NCBI GenBank assembly: GCA_016789865.1
Contig: JAEUPC010000228.1
Location: 1 to 46,690 of the forward strand
Source: Rubrivivax sp.
GTDB lineage: Bacteria > Pseudomonadota > Gammaproteobacteria > Burkholderiales > Burkholderiaceae_C
Length of the DNA: 46,690 nt
Reading direction: 5' to 3'
Shown here: positions 1 through 7,678 of the stretch, one piece after another
Layout of the letters: the number at the start of each line of letters is the position of its first letter
Position numbering within the stretch: the first letter of the stretch is position 1
Position numbers and translations under genes: made by a program
The notes under the pieces: generated by a model
What the model was told of the DNA's origin: nothing
The model's database searches: none
The model's input: the letters and a program-made list of their open reading frames with translations, nothing else

Positions 1-837
1 GCACACGTGCTCGTAGTCGGCGTTGGCCTTGCTCTCTTCGGGCTTGAAGCGCTTCTGGCGCAGCATCAGCTCCTTGAAGTCGACCTGGTGGCCGTCGAAG
101 TCGGGGCCGTCGACGCAGGCGAACTTGATCTCCTTGCCCACCGTGACGCGGCACGAGCCGCACATGCCGGTGCCGTCGACCATGATGGCGTTCAGCGACA
201 CCATCGTCTTCACGCCGAACGGCCGCGTCGTCTCGACGCAGGCGTTCATCATCGGCAGCGGGCCGATCGCCACCACGAGGTCGGGCCGGCCCGGCCCGGC
301 CGGGCGCTCCAGCACCTCCTGCAGCGCGGCGGTCACGAAGCCCGGCTTGCCGTAGCTGCCGTCGTCGGTGCAGACGAGCAGCTCGTCGCAGTAACGGCCG
401 AACTGCTGCTCCCAGAAAACCAGGTCCTTGGTGCGAAAGCCGATGATGCCGGTGGTGCGGTTGCCGGCCTCCTTGAACGCACGCAGCTGCGGGTACACCG
501 GCGCGATGCCCAGCCCCCCGCCGACCAGCACGACGTGGCCGACATCGGCCACGTGCTGCGGCAGCCCGAGCGGGCCGACGAAATCGGCGAACGTGTCGCC
601 TTCCTCGTAGTGGTCGCGCATCTCCAGCGTGGTCTTGCCCAGCGCCTGCACCACCAGCGTGACGGTGCCGCGCGCACGGTCGTAGTCGGCCACGGTCAGC
701 GGGATGCGCTCACCCCCTTCGCGCAGCCGCAGCATGACGAAGTGGCCGGGCAGCGCCGACTTCGCGACATCGGGCGCCAGCACTTCCCACAGGAAGGTGG
801 TGGGCGAGAAGGCCTCGCGGCGAACGATCTGGTACAT
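1..837 (-). CDS. Sulfide/dihydroorotate dehydrogenase-type FAD/NAD-binding reductase subunit, C-terminal end cut by window
   Basis: Reads from an ATG at 837 to the window edge without a stop (279 residues seen; relatives are about 280-300, so only the tail is missing). Features in order: flavin-binding beta-barrel with GHFVMLR (31-37) and RIPLTVAD (44-51), a nucleotide-binding VLVGGGLGIAP motif (103-113), and a C-terminal cysteine cluster (Cys200, MCGSC at 225-229, Cys241) like the [2Fe-2S] site of PyrK and of the small subunit of NADH-dependent ferredoxin:NADP oxidoreductase. Family members pass electrons between NAD(P)H and a partner glutamate-synthase-like subunit, normally encoded next to it and here expected just outside the left edge. 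Cytoplasmic. Family placement is firm; the physiological electron pair is inferred. Confidence 0.85.
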   Translation of the reverse strand, partial: MYQIVRREAFSPTTFLWEVLAPDVAKSALPGHFVMLRLREGGERIPLTVADYDRARGTVTLVVQALGKTTLEMRDHYEEGDTFADFVGPLGLPQHVADVGHVVLVGGGLGIAPVYPQLRAFKEAGNRTTGIIGFRTKDLVFWEQQFGRYCDELLVCTDDGSYGKPGFVTAALQEVLERPAGPGRPDLVVAIGPLPMMNACVETTRPFGVKTMVSLNAIMVDGTGMCGSCRVTVGKEIKFACVDGPDFDGHQVDFKELMLRQKRFKPEESKANADYEHVC

Positions 838-1231
838 GACGGGCGCCCCTTCCTTGTCCAGGCGGGTTGGCGGTCGGGTCAGCGTGGCAGCGGGCCGGCG
901 GGGCGCAACAGCACCCACCCGCTGGGCAAGCCTCAACGGTTGTCTCTGCTCTTCTTTCACCTGTCGCGGTGCGATGCCATGTTGCGAATCGCGCCCGGCC
1001 CGCGTGTTGCCGCAGATCAACGATGGGGCGATGTGCGCTCACGTTCTCGGATGCCGAAATCGCATCGGCGGTGCGGCAACGGTCGCGCGCCGGCAGGGAG
1101 CCCGCGGGCTTGGGGCCCGCGACGACTTCACCGATGTTTACGCGGCACCCCCGCGCAAGGGTGTGCGCCGGCGCGCCCACCTGCCGTTGTGTGCGGGAGG
1201 CCCGGCGGTTCCGGGCTGATCCGGAGCCCCC
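838..1231. other. Intergenic region between divergent genes
   Basis: 394 bases between two divergently transcribed genes. No reading frame here has a convincing start, ribosome site and family match. The stretch must hold both promoters, but I could not pick a reliable -35/-10 pair. GC-rich inverted segments around 1098-1122 (GCCCGCGGGC and GGGCCCGCG) could fold but have no clear role. Confidence 0.4.
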
Positions 1232-1741
1232 ATGAGTTCAAGCAGGTACACGCTGGCCGCGGCCACGGCGGCCATCGCCATCGCCGGCACCTTTGGCATG
1301 ACGGCCGCCCGGGCGCGCGGCGCCGATGTGCAATGGTCGGTGACGATCGGCGCGCCCGTGTTGACGATCCCCGTGCCGGCCCCGGGGGTGGTGGTCGCCC
1401 CGGCGCCGCGGCCAGCGGTGGTCCACTCGCCGGCCCTGCGCGTGGCGCAGGGAGTGCCTCAGCACCTGCACGGCCGCTACTACCGCGAGCCGACGCGCTG
1501 GGACGTGGATGGCGATGGCATCCCCAACCGCCACGACCCGCTCTACAACCCCGCCTGGGACCGCAACGGCAACGGCGTGCCCGACATGCGCGAGCACCGC
1601 CGTGACCCCCGCTACGGACCCTATGGTGATCACGATCGCGATCGCGACGGCATCCCGAACCGCTACGACCGGCACGACGACCGCTACGACGATCGCCATG
1701 ACCACCGCCCGTGGCGCGGCGACGGGCGCGGGCCGCGCTGA
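1232..1741 (+). CDS. Exported Asp/Gly-rich protein with thrombospondin-type-3-like repeats
   Basis: 169 residues. A hydrophobic N-terminus (about 8-28) ending in AARA looks like a signal peptide, so the product is probably periplasmic or secreted. A Pro/Val/Ala-rich linker (41-65) follows. Then come three acidic loops, DVDGDGIPNRHD (91-102), DRNGNGVPD (110-118) and DRDRDGIPN (135-143), resembling calcium-binding thrombospondin type 3 repeats, and a His/Asp/Arg-rich tail (144-169). GGAG lies a few bases before the ATG. I recognise no named family. Calcium or metal binding is inferred from the D-x-D-x-D-G pattern only. A hairpin follows the stop. Confidence 0.7.
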   Translation: MSSSRYTLAAATAAIAIAGTFGMTAARARGADVQWSVTIGAPVLTIPVPAPGVVVAPAPRPAVVHSPALRVAQGVPQHLHGRYYREPTRWDVDGDGIPNRHDPLYNPAWDRNGNGVPDMREHRRDPRYGPYGDHDRDRDGIPNRYDRHDDRYDDRHDHRPWRGDGRGPR

Positions 1742-1750
1742 ATCTCACCC

Positions 1751-1766
1751 GGCCGCGCAAGCGGCC
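1751..1766 (+). terminator. Possible terminator hairpin after the Asp/Gly-rich gene
   Basis: Perfect 6-base GC stem (1751-1756 with 1761-1766) closed by a GCAA tetraloop, starting ten bases after the stop codon at 1741. No T-run follows, so an intrinsic terminator is only possible, not certain. Confidence 0.35.
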
Positions 1767-2005
1767 TGGTCCGGTGGGCGTGGGGACGAAGGGGTGCAGC
1801 GGCGCAGCGGCGCGCCTGGCCGACAATGCGCCGTCCCGCTCCAGGGCCTGCACCGCCTCCTCCCCAGCGTGCCCTGGCCCACCCTCGTGCTGCATACCTG
1901 CGCTGCGAGCCGGGTCGAGCGCCCGGCCGTGCGGCCGCCTTGACGCAAGCGCCGCACGGCGGCTGCCCAGCCAGGCCGCAGCATGCAGCGCTGCGTTGGC
2001 CGACG

Positions 2006-2434
2006 CTACTTCTTCAGCGGCGCGTCGACATACGTCCCTGTCAACTCGTCGAAGCGGTGCGTGCGCATGAAAGCTGCGGTCTCCTTCTGGACCTCGGCAC
2101 GCGACAGCTTGGAGATGTCACGCGGCGCGCCCTTCAGCGGCACCCACGCGCCCTTCGACTCGTCCCAGCGGTTGACGCGCATGAACTTGTCGCGCTCGGC
2201 GCGGATTTCCTCCCGCGTGAACACGCCCTCCGGCGGCTTCGCGCCGGACTTCAGCACATAGTTGCCGACCTGCTCGTCCCAGGCATGCGTCTTCAGGAAC
2301 GCGATGCACTCGGAGCGCACTTCCGCTCTCGTGCGCGGGCAAGTCGGGTCGGCCGAGGCCTGTGCAAACGCGGCACCCGCAGCGAGCACACCGGCTCCGG
2401 CCAGAAGCGCGGTCACCCAATCCCTGGTCTTCAT
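2006..2434 (-). CDS. Small exported protein made of three 38-residue repeats
   Basis: 142 residues from the ATG at 2434, chosen because AAGGAG sits six bases upstream; a longer frame from 2467 has no such site. Residues 1-25 form a signal peptide ending AAFAQA. The mature part is three copies of one unit starting at residues 35, 73 and 111, exactly 38 apart. The consensus is [TS]R-x-E-[VI]-x-x-E-x3-F-[ML]-[KR]-x-[HN]-x-[WF]-D-E-x2-G-x-[YW]-V. The start of each unit recalls short exported DUF4148-type proteins of Burkholderiales, but I am not sure of the match. Likely periplasmic; function unknown. It is convergent with the Asp/Gly-rich gene. Confidence 0.75.
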   Translation of the reverse strand: MKTRDWVTALLAGAGVLAAGAAFAQASADPTCPRTRAEVRSECIAFLKTHAWDEQVGNYVLKSGAKPPEGVFTREEIRAERDKFMRVNRWDESKGAWVPLKGAPRDISKLSRAEVQKETAAFMRTHRFDELTGTYVDAPLKK

Positions 2435-2573
2435 CTTCGACTCCTTCTCATGCCGTTCATCAGGCACGCAGGGTCATGCTAGGGAGCAGCGAGCCGGCCC
2501 TGTTGCGTGCACTCAATGAACGCAGCCGCGCCGATGTGCGGCGCGGGCCTGCGAGTGGCCGGCGCGGCGCGCC

Positions 2574-4574
2574 TCAACGCGTGACGATCGGGAAGGTGCC
2601 GGTCGGCTTGTCCAGCAGCGTGAAGAAGCGGCCGAGGTCGAGCCGGCTGCCGTCGATCTTCGTCTCGTCGGACAGCAGCAGGTCCTTGGCACCGGCGCGG
2701 CCCGTCATCATGCGCAGGAAGAAGGCCTTGGTCAGCGTCAGCGTGGCGTTGGCGGTGGCGTCCGGTGGCGCCTTGCGGTGGTGCAGCACGCCGTTGCCCA
2801 GCCGCAGCACGTGGCTTTCATTCAGGTCGGAGAAGACGAGGTTGATGGTCAGCTTCGCGTCGGCCGCCTTCGGTGCGTTCAGCGCCGCGGCCATCGCGTC
2901 GAGAAAGCGTTCGATCGGCGTGTGCTGCAACATGTCCACCACGGCGTCGCGGCCCAGGCCCTTGTCGGGCGGGCCCTGGCGCAGTTCCAGCGCACCGGTG
3001 AGATAGAAGTTGCGCCACGGCGCACTCTCGGCGAGATAGCCCAGCTGCTCGAAGCTGCGCGCCATCAGTTCCTTGGCCGCGGCGTGCTGCGGGTCGGCGA
3101 AGACCACGTGCCTGGTGACCTCGGCCGCCCAGCGGAAGTCGCCGGCATCGAACGCCTTCTGCGCCGCGGCCAGCGCCCGGTCGGCGCCGCCGGCCAGTTC
3201 CACGTAGCGCCGGCCGGCTTCCACCGGCGGGTGCGCGTCCAGGCTCGCCGGGTGCGCGTCGAACCAGCCGAGATACGCCTGGTAGACGCCCTTCACGTTG
3301 TGGCGCACGGTGCCGTAGTAGCCGCGCACGTTGAGGTGGTCTTGCAGCGGCTTGGGCAGCGTCAGCGTCTCGGCGATCTCGCTGGCGATGAGGCCGGCGT
3401 TCATCATCCGCACCGTCTGGTCGTGGATGTACTTGTAGGTGTCGCGCTGCTTGGTGATGAAGTCGGCGATGCGCTCGCGGCCCCACACCGGCCAGTGGTG
3501 CTGGTTGAACACCACCTCGGCGCCTGCCACCTGCGCCAGCGAAGCGTCGAGGTAGGCCGCCCACTTCAGCGCGTCGCGCACCTTGGCGCCGCGCAGCGTG
3601 TACAGGTTGTGCAGCGTGTGGCTCATCATTTCGGCGCCGCAGAAGGCCTTGAGCTCCGGCAGCGCAAACACGAACTCCGAGGGCGCCTCGCTGCCCGGCA
3701 CGTTGTGGAAGACGATGCGCACCCCGTCGATCAGGTGCTCTTCGGTGGGCTTTTCCACCAGCAGCGTGGGCGGCAGGATGCCCACGCTGCCGAACGCCAC
3801 CGCCTTGCCCAGGCCCGTGTCCACGGTGCCCTTGGCGTTGCGCGGCAGCCGGTTGCCGTACATGTAGGCGGCGCGGCGGCCCATCGCGATGCCCATCATC
3901 ACGTTTTCGCTGGTCGCCTCCTCCATGAAGCCGGCCGGCGCCACCACCGGCACGTGGCGTTGTCTGGCTTGTTCGGCAGTGATGACACCGAGCGCGCCGC
4001 CGAAGTGGTCGATGTGGCTGTGCGTGAAGATCACCGCCGAGACGGGCTTGTCGCCCAGGTGCTGGCGCGCGAACGCCATCGCCGCGGCGGCCGTCTCGCG
4101 CGCGGTGAGCGTGTCGACGACGATCCAGCCGCTCTGTCCTTCGATGAGCGTGATGTTGGCGAGATCAAAGCCGCGCAGCTGCCAGATGCGATCGGCCACC
4201 TTGAACAGCCCGACCTGATTGTTCAACAGCGCCTGCCGCCACAGGCTCGGGTTGACGGTGGGCGGCGCGGCGCCTTGCACGAAGGCGAAGGCGTCGAAGT
4301 CCCAGATCACCTCGCCCGCGGCGTTCTTCACCTGGCCCTTCGGCGCGGCGGCGAAGCCGCGCTTGGCGTCGGCGAACGAAGGAGCGTCGGCCAGATCAGC
4401 CGCCGCGGCCACAGCGCGGTGGGCGCTGGCCACCGCGGCACTCACCTCGCCGGCGGGCGCCCCGGCCGCCGCCGGCGGCGCCGGGGCCGGCACCGGCGTG
4501 CGCGAGCAGCCCGCGAGCAACGCGATGCCGGCCATCGCCAGCAGCGCGCGGAGCGAAAACCGTGGTGCGCGCAT
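2574..4574 (-). CDS. SdsA1-like alkylsulfatase lipoprotein (metallo-beta-lactamase fold)
   Basis: 666 residues, matching the usual length of class III linear alkylsulfatases (SdsA1, yeast BDS1). Residues 1-23 are a lipoprotein signal with lipobox LLAGC (Cys23), so the enzyme should be membrane-tethered in the periplasm. The zinc-binding motif THSHIDHFGG is at 184-193. The catalytic beta-lactamase fold spans roughly 120-400, then an all-helical dimerisation domain, then an SCP2-like C-terminal domain (about 540-666) thought to help bind hydrophobic substrate. It hydrolyses primary alkyl sulfate esters to alcohol and sulfate. The start follows the Bug gene by 47 bases on the same strand, suggesting co-transcription. 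The exact substrate is not visible. Confidence 0.9.
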   Translation of the reverse strand: MRAPRFSLRALLAMAGIALLAGCSRTPVPAPAPPAAAGAPAGEVSAAVASAHRAVAAAADLADAPSFADAKRGFAAAPKGQVKNAAGEVIWDFDAFAFVQGAAPPTVNPSLWRQALLNNQVGLFKVADRIWQLRGFDLANITLIEGQSGWIVVDTLTARETAAAAMAFARQHLGDKPVSAVIFTHSHIDHFGGALGVITAEQARQRHVPVVAPAGFMEEATSENVMMGIAMGRRAAYMYGNRLPRNAKGTVDTGLGKAVAFGSVGILPPTLLVEKPTEEHLIDGVRIVFHNVPGSEAPSEFVFALPELKAFCGAEMMSHTLHNLYTLRGAKVRDALKWAAYLDASLAQVAGAEVVFNQHHWPVWGRERIADFITKQRDTYKYIHDQTVRMMNAGLIASEIAETLTLPKPLQDHLNVRGYYGTVRHNVKGVYQAYLGWFDAHPASLDAHPPVEAGRRYVELAGGADRALAAAQKAFDAGDFRWAAEVTRHVVFADPQHAAAKELMARSFEQLGYLAESAPWRNFYLTGALELRQGPPDKGLGRDAVVDMLQHTPIERFLDAMAAALNAPKAADAKLTINLVFSDLNESHVLRLGNGVLHHRKAPPDATANATLTLTKAFFLRMMTGRAGAKDLLLSDETKIDGSRLDLGRFFTLLDKPTGTFPIVTR

Positions 4575-4621
4575 GTCCGCTCCACTCGTTCCTGCCGGCC
4601 GACGATGGCCGGCGCGCGGCC

Positions 4622-5587
4622 TCACTGCGGCTCGATCTTCGCCTCGCGGATGGCGCGCTCCCACTTCACCGTCTCGGCCTTGTTGCGCGCCGCCAGCTGC
4701 TCGGGCGTGCCGGGGTCGATGTCGAAGCCGATCGAATCGAACCTGGCCTGCAGGTCCTTGGCGTTGGCCGCAGCGTTGATCGCCTGGTTGACCTTGGCGA
4801 TGACCTCGGCCGGCGTGCCCGCCGGCGCGAACACCGCGAAGTAGGCGATCAGCTCGTAGTCCTTCAGGCCCAGCGCTTCGTTCACCGTGGGCAGCTCGGG
4901 CACGGCGGCCGCACGCTTGGTGGAAGTCACCGCCAGCCCGCGGATCTTGCCCGCCTTGTGCTGAGGCACCGTCACGCCGAAGTCGGCGGTGAAGATGTTC
5001 ACCTGGCCGCCGATCAGGTCGGTCATCGCCGCGGGGCCTGCCTTGTAGGGAATGGCATTGAGCTTGATGCCGGCCATGCTGGCCAGCATCTCCGAAGACA
5101 CCTGCTGCGAGGTGCTGGCGTACGCGAAGCTCACCTGCCCGGGCTTGCTCTTGGCCAGCGCGACGAGGTCTTTCAGCGTCTTGGCCGGCACGTCGTTGTT
5201 CACCGCCACCATCAGCGGCACCGAGCCGAGAAAGCCCACCGGCACGAACGCCGTGTCCTGGTCGTACGGCAGCTTCTTCATCAGGAACTTCAGCGCCGCG
5301 TTGGTGCTGTTGGTGCCGACGAGGAAGGTGTAGCCGTCGGGCGCGGCCTTGGCCACCTCGGCGGCGCCGAGCATGCCGTTGGCACCCGGCTTGTTCTCGA
5401 TGACGATTCCCTGGCCGAGCGTGGCCGCCATCTTCTCGGCGAAGGCACGGCCGATCTGGTCGGTGGCGCTGCCGGGGGCGAAGGGCACGACGAAGCGGAT
5501 GGGCGTGTTCGGCCAGGGCTGGGCGGACGCAGTGGCGCCGGCCAGGGCCAGCGCGGCGCAAGCGAGCCAGCGGGCGGTGGGCTTCAT
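4622..5587 (-). CDS. Bug-family tripartite tricarboxylate transporter substrate-binding protein
   Basis: 321 residues. Signal peptide 1-22 (cleavage after ATASA), then the typical Bug opening WPNTPIRFVVPFAPGSATDQ and the ENKPGANGMLGA loop (64-75) that shapes the ligand site. These periplasmic proteins bind carboxylates or other small organic anions; many Burkholderiales have dozens, most without a nearby TctAB permease, as here. It lies between the AtuA-like gene (91-base gap) and the alkylsulfatase (47-base gap), all on the minus strand, suggesting it feeds the same pathway. Ligand unknown. Confidence 0.92.
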   Translation of the reverse strand: MKPTARWLACAALALAGATASAQPWPNTPIRFVVPFAPGSATDQIGRAFAEKMAATLGQGIVIENKPGANGMLGAAEVAKAAPDGYTFLVGTNSTNAALKFLMKKLPYDQDTAFVPVGFLGSVPLMVAVNNDVPAKTLKDLVALAKSKPGQVSFAYASTSQQVSSEMLASMAGIKLNAIPYKAGPAAMTDLIGGQVNIFTADFGVTVPQHKAGKIRGLAVTSTKRAAAVPELPTVNEALGLKDYELIAYFAVFAPAGTPAEVIAKVNQAINAAANAKDLQARFDSIGFDIDPGTPEQLAARNKAETVKWERAIREAKIEPQ

Positions 5588-5678
5588 GGGGTGTTCTCCT
5601 GTCGGGGCGAATCGATGCGGGTTCGGCTGGGGCAGCCGGCGGCGGAGTCTACGGGGCGGCGATGGGCGCTCACGGCGC

Positions 5679-6029
5679 TCACGGCGATAGCGGCAGAGGT
5701 GGCCAAGGCGGCAATGGCAGCGCCAGCAGCGCCGAGGCGAGCGTCTTGCCGTGCGCGTCCAGCGCCAGCGAGCGCGTCACGCCGCCGGCCAGCGCCTCGT
5801 CCATCACGAAGTGCAAGGCGGCCAGCTGCGGCAGCGCATGGCGCACCACGGCGCCGTGCACCACGCCGCGGTAGGCTTCTCGCACGCGCTCGGCAGTGAG
5901 CCAGCGCTCGAGCAGCGGGTAGTCGGCCGGGTCGAGCGGAATCACCGCGAGCGTCGCGCGGTTGCCCTTGTCGCCGCTGCGCGCGATGGCGATGTCGCCC
6001 AGCCGCCGGGCGCTGCGCGCCGGGGTCAT
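5679..6029 (-). CDS. AtuA-like ferredoxin-fold small protein
   Basis: 116 residues. Carries the ARSGDKGN signature (16-23) of the small domain that in many AtuA proteins is fused to the C-terminus and in others, as here, is separate. It overlaps the preceding atuA gene by the four bases ATGA (6026-6029), so translation is probably coupled and the two products likely act together as a complex. Cytoplasmic. The last 15 residues are Pro/Leu-rich. The biochemical role of this domain is not settled. Confidence 0.85.
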   Translation of the reverse strand: MTPARSARRLGDIAIARSGDKGNRATLAVIPLDPADYPLLERWLTAERVREAYRGVVHGAVVRHALPQLAALHFVMDEALAGGVTRSLALDAHGKTLASALLALPLPPWPPLPLSP

Positions 6030-7417
6030 CGCACCCACTCCAGCACCTGCACCTGTGGGCGCACGGCCGCGCGGGGCACCAGGCACGACGCCACGGCCAG
6101 CACCTCGCGCACCGACTGCGTGACGCCGCCGCCGCCGGCCGGGCCGTTGAGGTACAGCGCCTCCACCTCGCGGCCGATGCGCTGGGCCTCGCTGCGCGTG
6201 GCGCAGCGCGCGGCCAGGCGCAGGCGCACTTCGTACGGCTGGCCTCCCGCTTCGTTGCCCGGCTCGCTGCCCGGCGTGCCGATCGGCGCCGACGCGGCCC
6301 CGTGCATCGCATTCACGCCGATCAGCTCGGCGCGCTGCTCCAGCGCGCCCAGGCCGGCGCCGCGCAACCGGTGGGCCAGCACGCGCAGCGCCAGTTCGCC
6401 GCGTTCGCGCGCGCCGGGCCCGGCGTAGGAGATCTGGCCTTCGCCGATGAAACCGTCGCGCACGCCGAGGCTGGCCTTCAGGTGCAGCGGCCGCTCGCTG
6501 CCCGAAGCGCCTGTCACCGCCACGCGGTCGGCGCCCACCTCGTGCAGCCGCACCTGCGAGAAGTCGGCCGTGACGTCGGGCTGCAGGTAGCGCGCCGGGT
6601 CCTCGATCTCGTACAGCAGCTGCGCGGTGCAGGTGAGGCGGTTCACGCGCCCGCCGCTGCCTTCGAGCTTGGTGATCACCGCATCGCCTTGCACACCGAC
6701 CTCCGCCAACGGAAAGCCCACCTCTTCCAGCCGCGGCACGTCGAAGCGCCCGGGCTCGGCGATGTAGCCGCCGCTGACCTGCGCGGCGCATTCGAGCAGA
6801 TGCCCCACCGCGATGCCGCGGCCGAGCAGCGGCCAGGCGTCGGCCGCCCAGCCGAAGTGGTGCATCAGCGGCGCGAGGAACAGCGCCGGGTCGGCGACGC
6901 GGCCGGTGATCACCACGTCGGCCCCCGTGCGCAGCGCCGGCAGCAGCGCCTGGGCACCCAGGTAGGCGTTGGCCGACACCAGCCGCCCGGCCAGCGCGGC
7001 GCTGCTGCGCGCGCCGCCGATGTCGTCTTGCAGCGGCACCTCGTTCTCTTGCAGCCACGGCAGCACGTCGTCGCCGGTGAGCACCGCCACGCGCAGGCGC
7101 GGCAGGCCCAGCGCGCGCGCCACCTGCAACGCCGCCTGCCCGGCCGCCTCCGGATGCGCCGCGCCCATGTTGGTGACGATGCGCGTGCCGTGCCGCAGGC
7201 AGGCCGGCAGCACGGCATGCAGACGCTCGGCCAGCAGCGGGTCGAAGCCCGCGCCGGGGTCGCTCAGCCTGGCCAGCTGCGCCAGCGCGATGGTGCGCTC
7301 GGCCAGGCACTCGAACACCAGCGCGTCGAGCTGCCCGCGCTCGGCGAGGTCGCGCGCGGGCTCGATGCGGTCGCCGGCGTAGCCGGCGCCGGCACCGATG
7401 CGGAAGGGTCGTGTCAT
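6026..7417 (-). CDS. AtuA-family (DUF1446) acyclic terpene utilisation protein
   Basis: 463 residues, the usual length for a stand-alone AtuA large domain. Recognisable family segments are the N-terminal IGAGAGYAGDRIEPA, TNMGAAHPEAA, DVVITGRVADPALFLAPL, GGYIAEPG and KLEGSGG. AtuA is required for citronellol/geraniol breakdown in Pseudomonas, but the other atu genes (geranyl-CoA carboxylase, acyl-CoA dehydrogenases) are absent here. The protein probably serves another branched or hydroxylated acid; this is inference. It heads a minus-strand run with the AtuA-like protein (ATGA overlap), a Bug protein and an alkylsulfatase. No strong ribosome site precedes the ATG at 7417. Confidence 0.88.
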   Translation of the reverse strand: MTRPFRIGAGAGYAGDRIEPARDLAERGQLDALVFECLAERTIALAQLARLSDPGAGFDPLLAERLHAVLPACLRHGTRIVTNMGAAHPEAAGQAALQVARALGLPRLRVAVLTGDDVLPWLQENEVPLQDDIGGARSSAALAGRLVSANAYLGAQALLPALRTGADVVITGRVADPALFLAPLMHHFGWAADAWPLLGRGIAVGHLLECAAQVSGGYIAEPGRFDVPRLEEVGFPLAEVGVQGDAVITKLEGSGGRVNRLTCTAQLLYEIEDPARYLQPDVTADFSQVRLHEVGADRVAVTGASGSERPLHLKASLGVRDGFIGEGQISYAGPGARERGELALRVLAHRLRGAGLGALEQRAELIGVNAMHGAASAPIGTPGSEPGNEAGGQPYEVRLRLAARCATRSEAQRIGREVEALYLNGPAGGGGVTQSVREVLAVASCLVPRAAVRPQVQVLEWVR

Positions 7418-7471
7418 GGGCGGGATGCGGCCCGCAGCCTAACCGACGCGGCCGCCGAGCTCCATCGGGGC

Positions 7472-7555
7472 GGCAAACGGGCTGACAAGCGGTGCGGCAA
7501 ACGGGCCGGCAAACGGGCCGGCATGCGGGCCGGCATACGGGCCGGCACCGGGGCG
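7472..7555. repeat. 12-base tandem array, seven units
   Basis: Unit GGCAAACGGGCC. The second-last five units (7496-7555) are nearly identical and two more diverged units (7472-7495) continue the same register. It sits in the 261-base gap between divergent atuA and the monooxygenase-ligase gene. The reverse strand would read as a four-residue protein repeat, but no gene is supported there. Confidence 0.85.
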
Positions 7556-7678
7556 CAAGCAGGAGGCGAGAAGGCCGCGACAAGCCGGCGCTGCCGTAGC
7601 ATGCGGCTGCCCCGGGAGCCTGGCGTTCGGCGCGGGGCGATGACCGGCCATGCTCCTGCACACCTGACTCCGCAATAG

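Noticed and set aside
2574-5561. A 995-codon open frame covering both the alkylsulfatase and the Bug gene
   Set aside because: Only residues from the ATG at 4574 match a family. The upstream part is the Bug gene read in the wrong frame, Arg/Gly-rich and without motifs.
5679-7661. A 660-codon frame that would fuse upstream sequence to the AtuA-like domain
   Set aside because: The extra part overlaps atuA in another frame and is Arg/Ala-rich. The ATG at 6029 with ATGA coupling explains the small gene.
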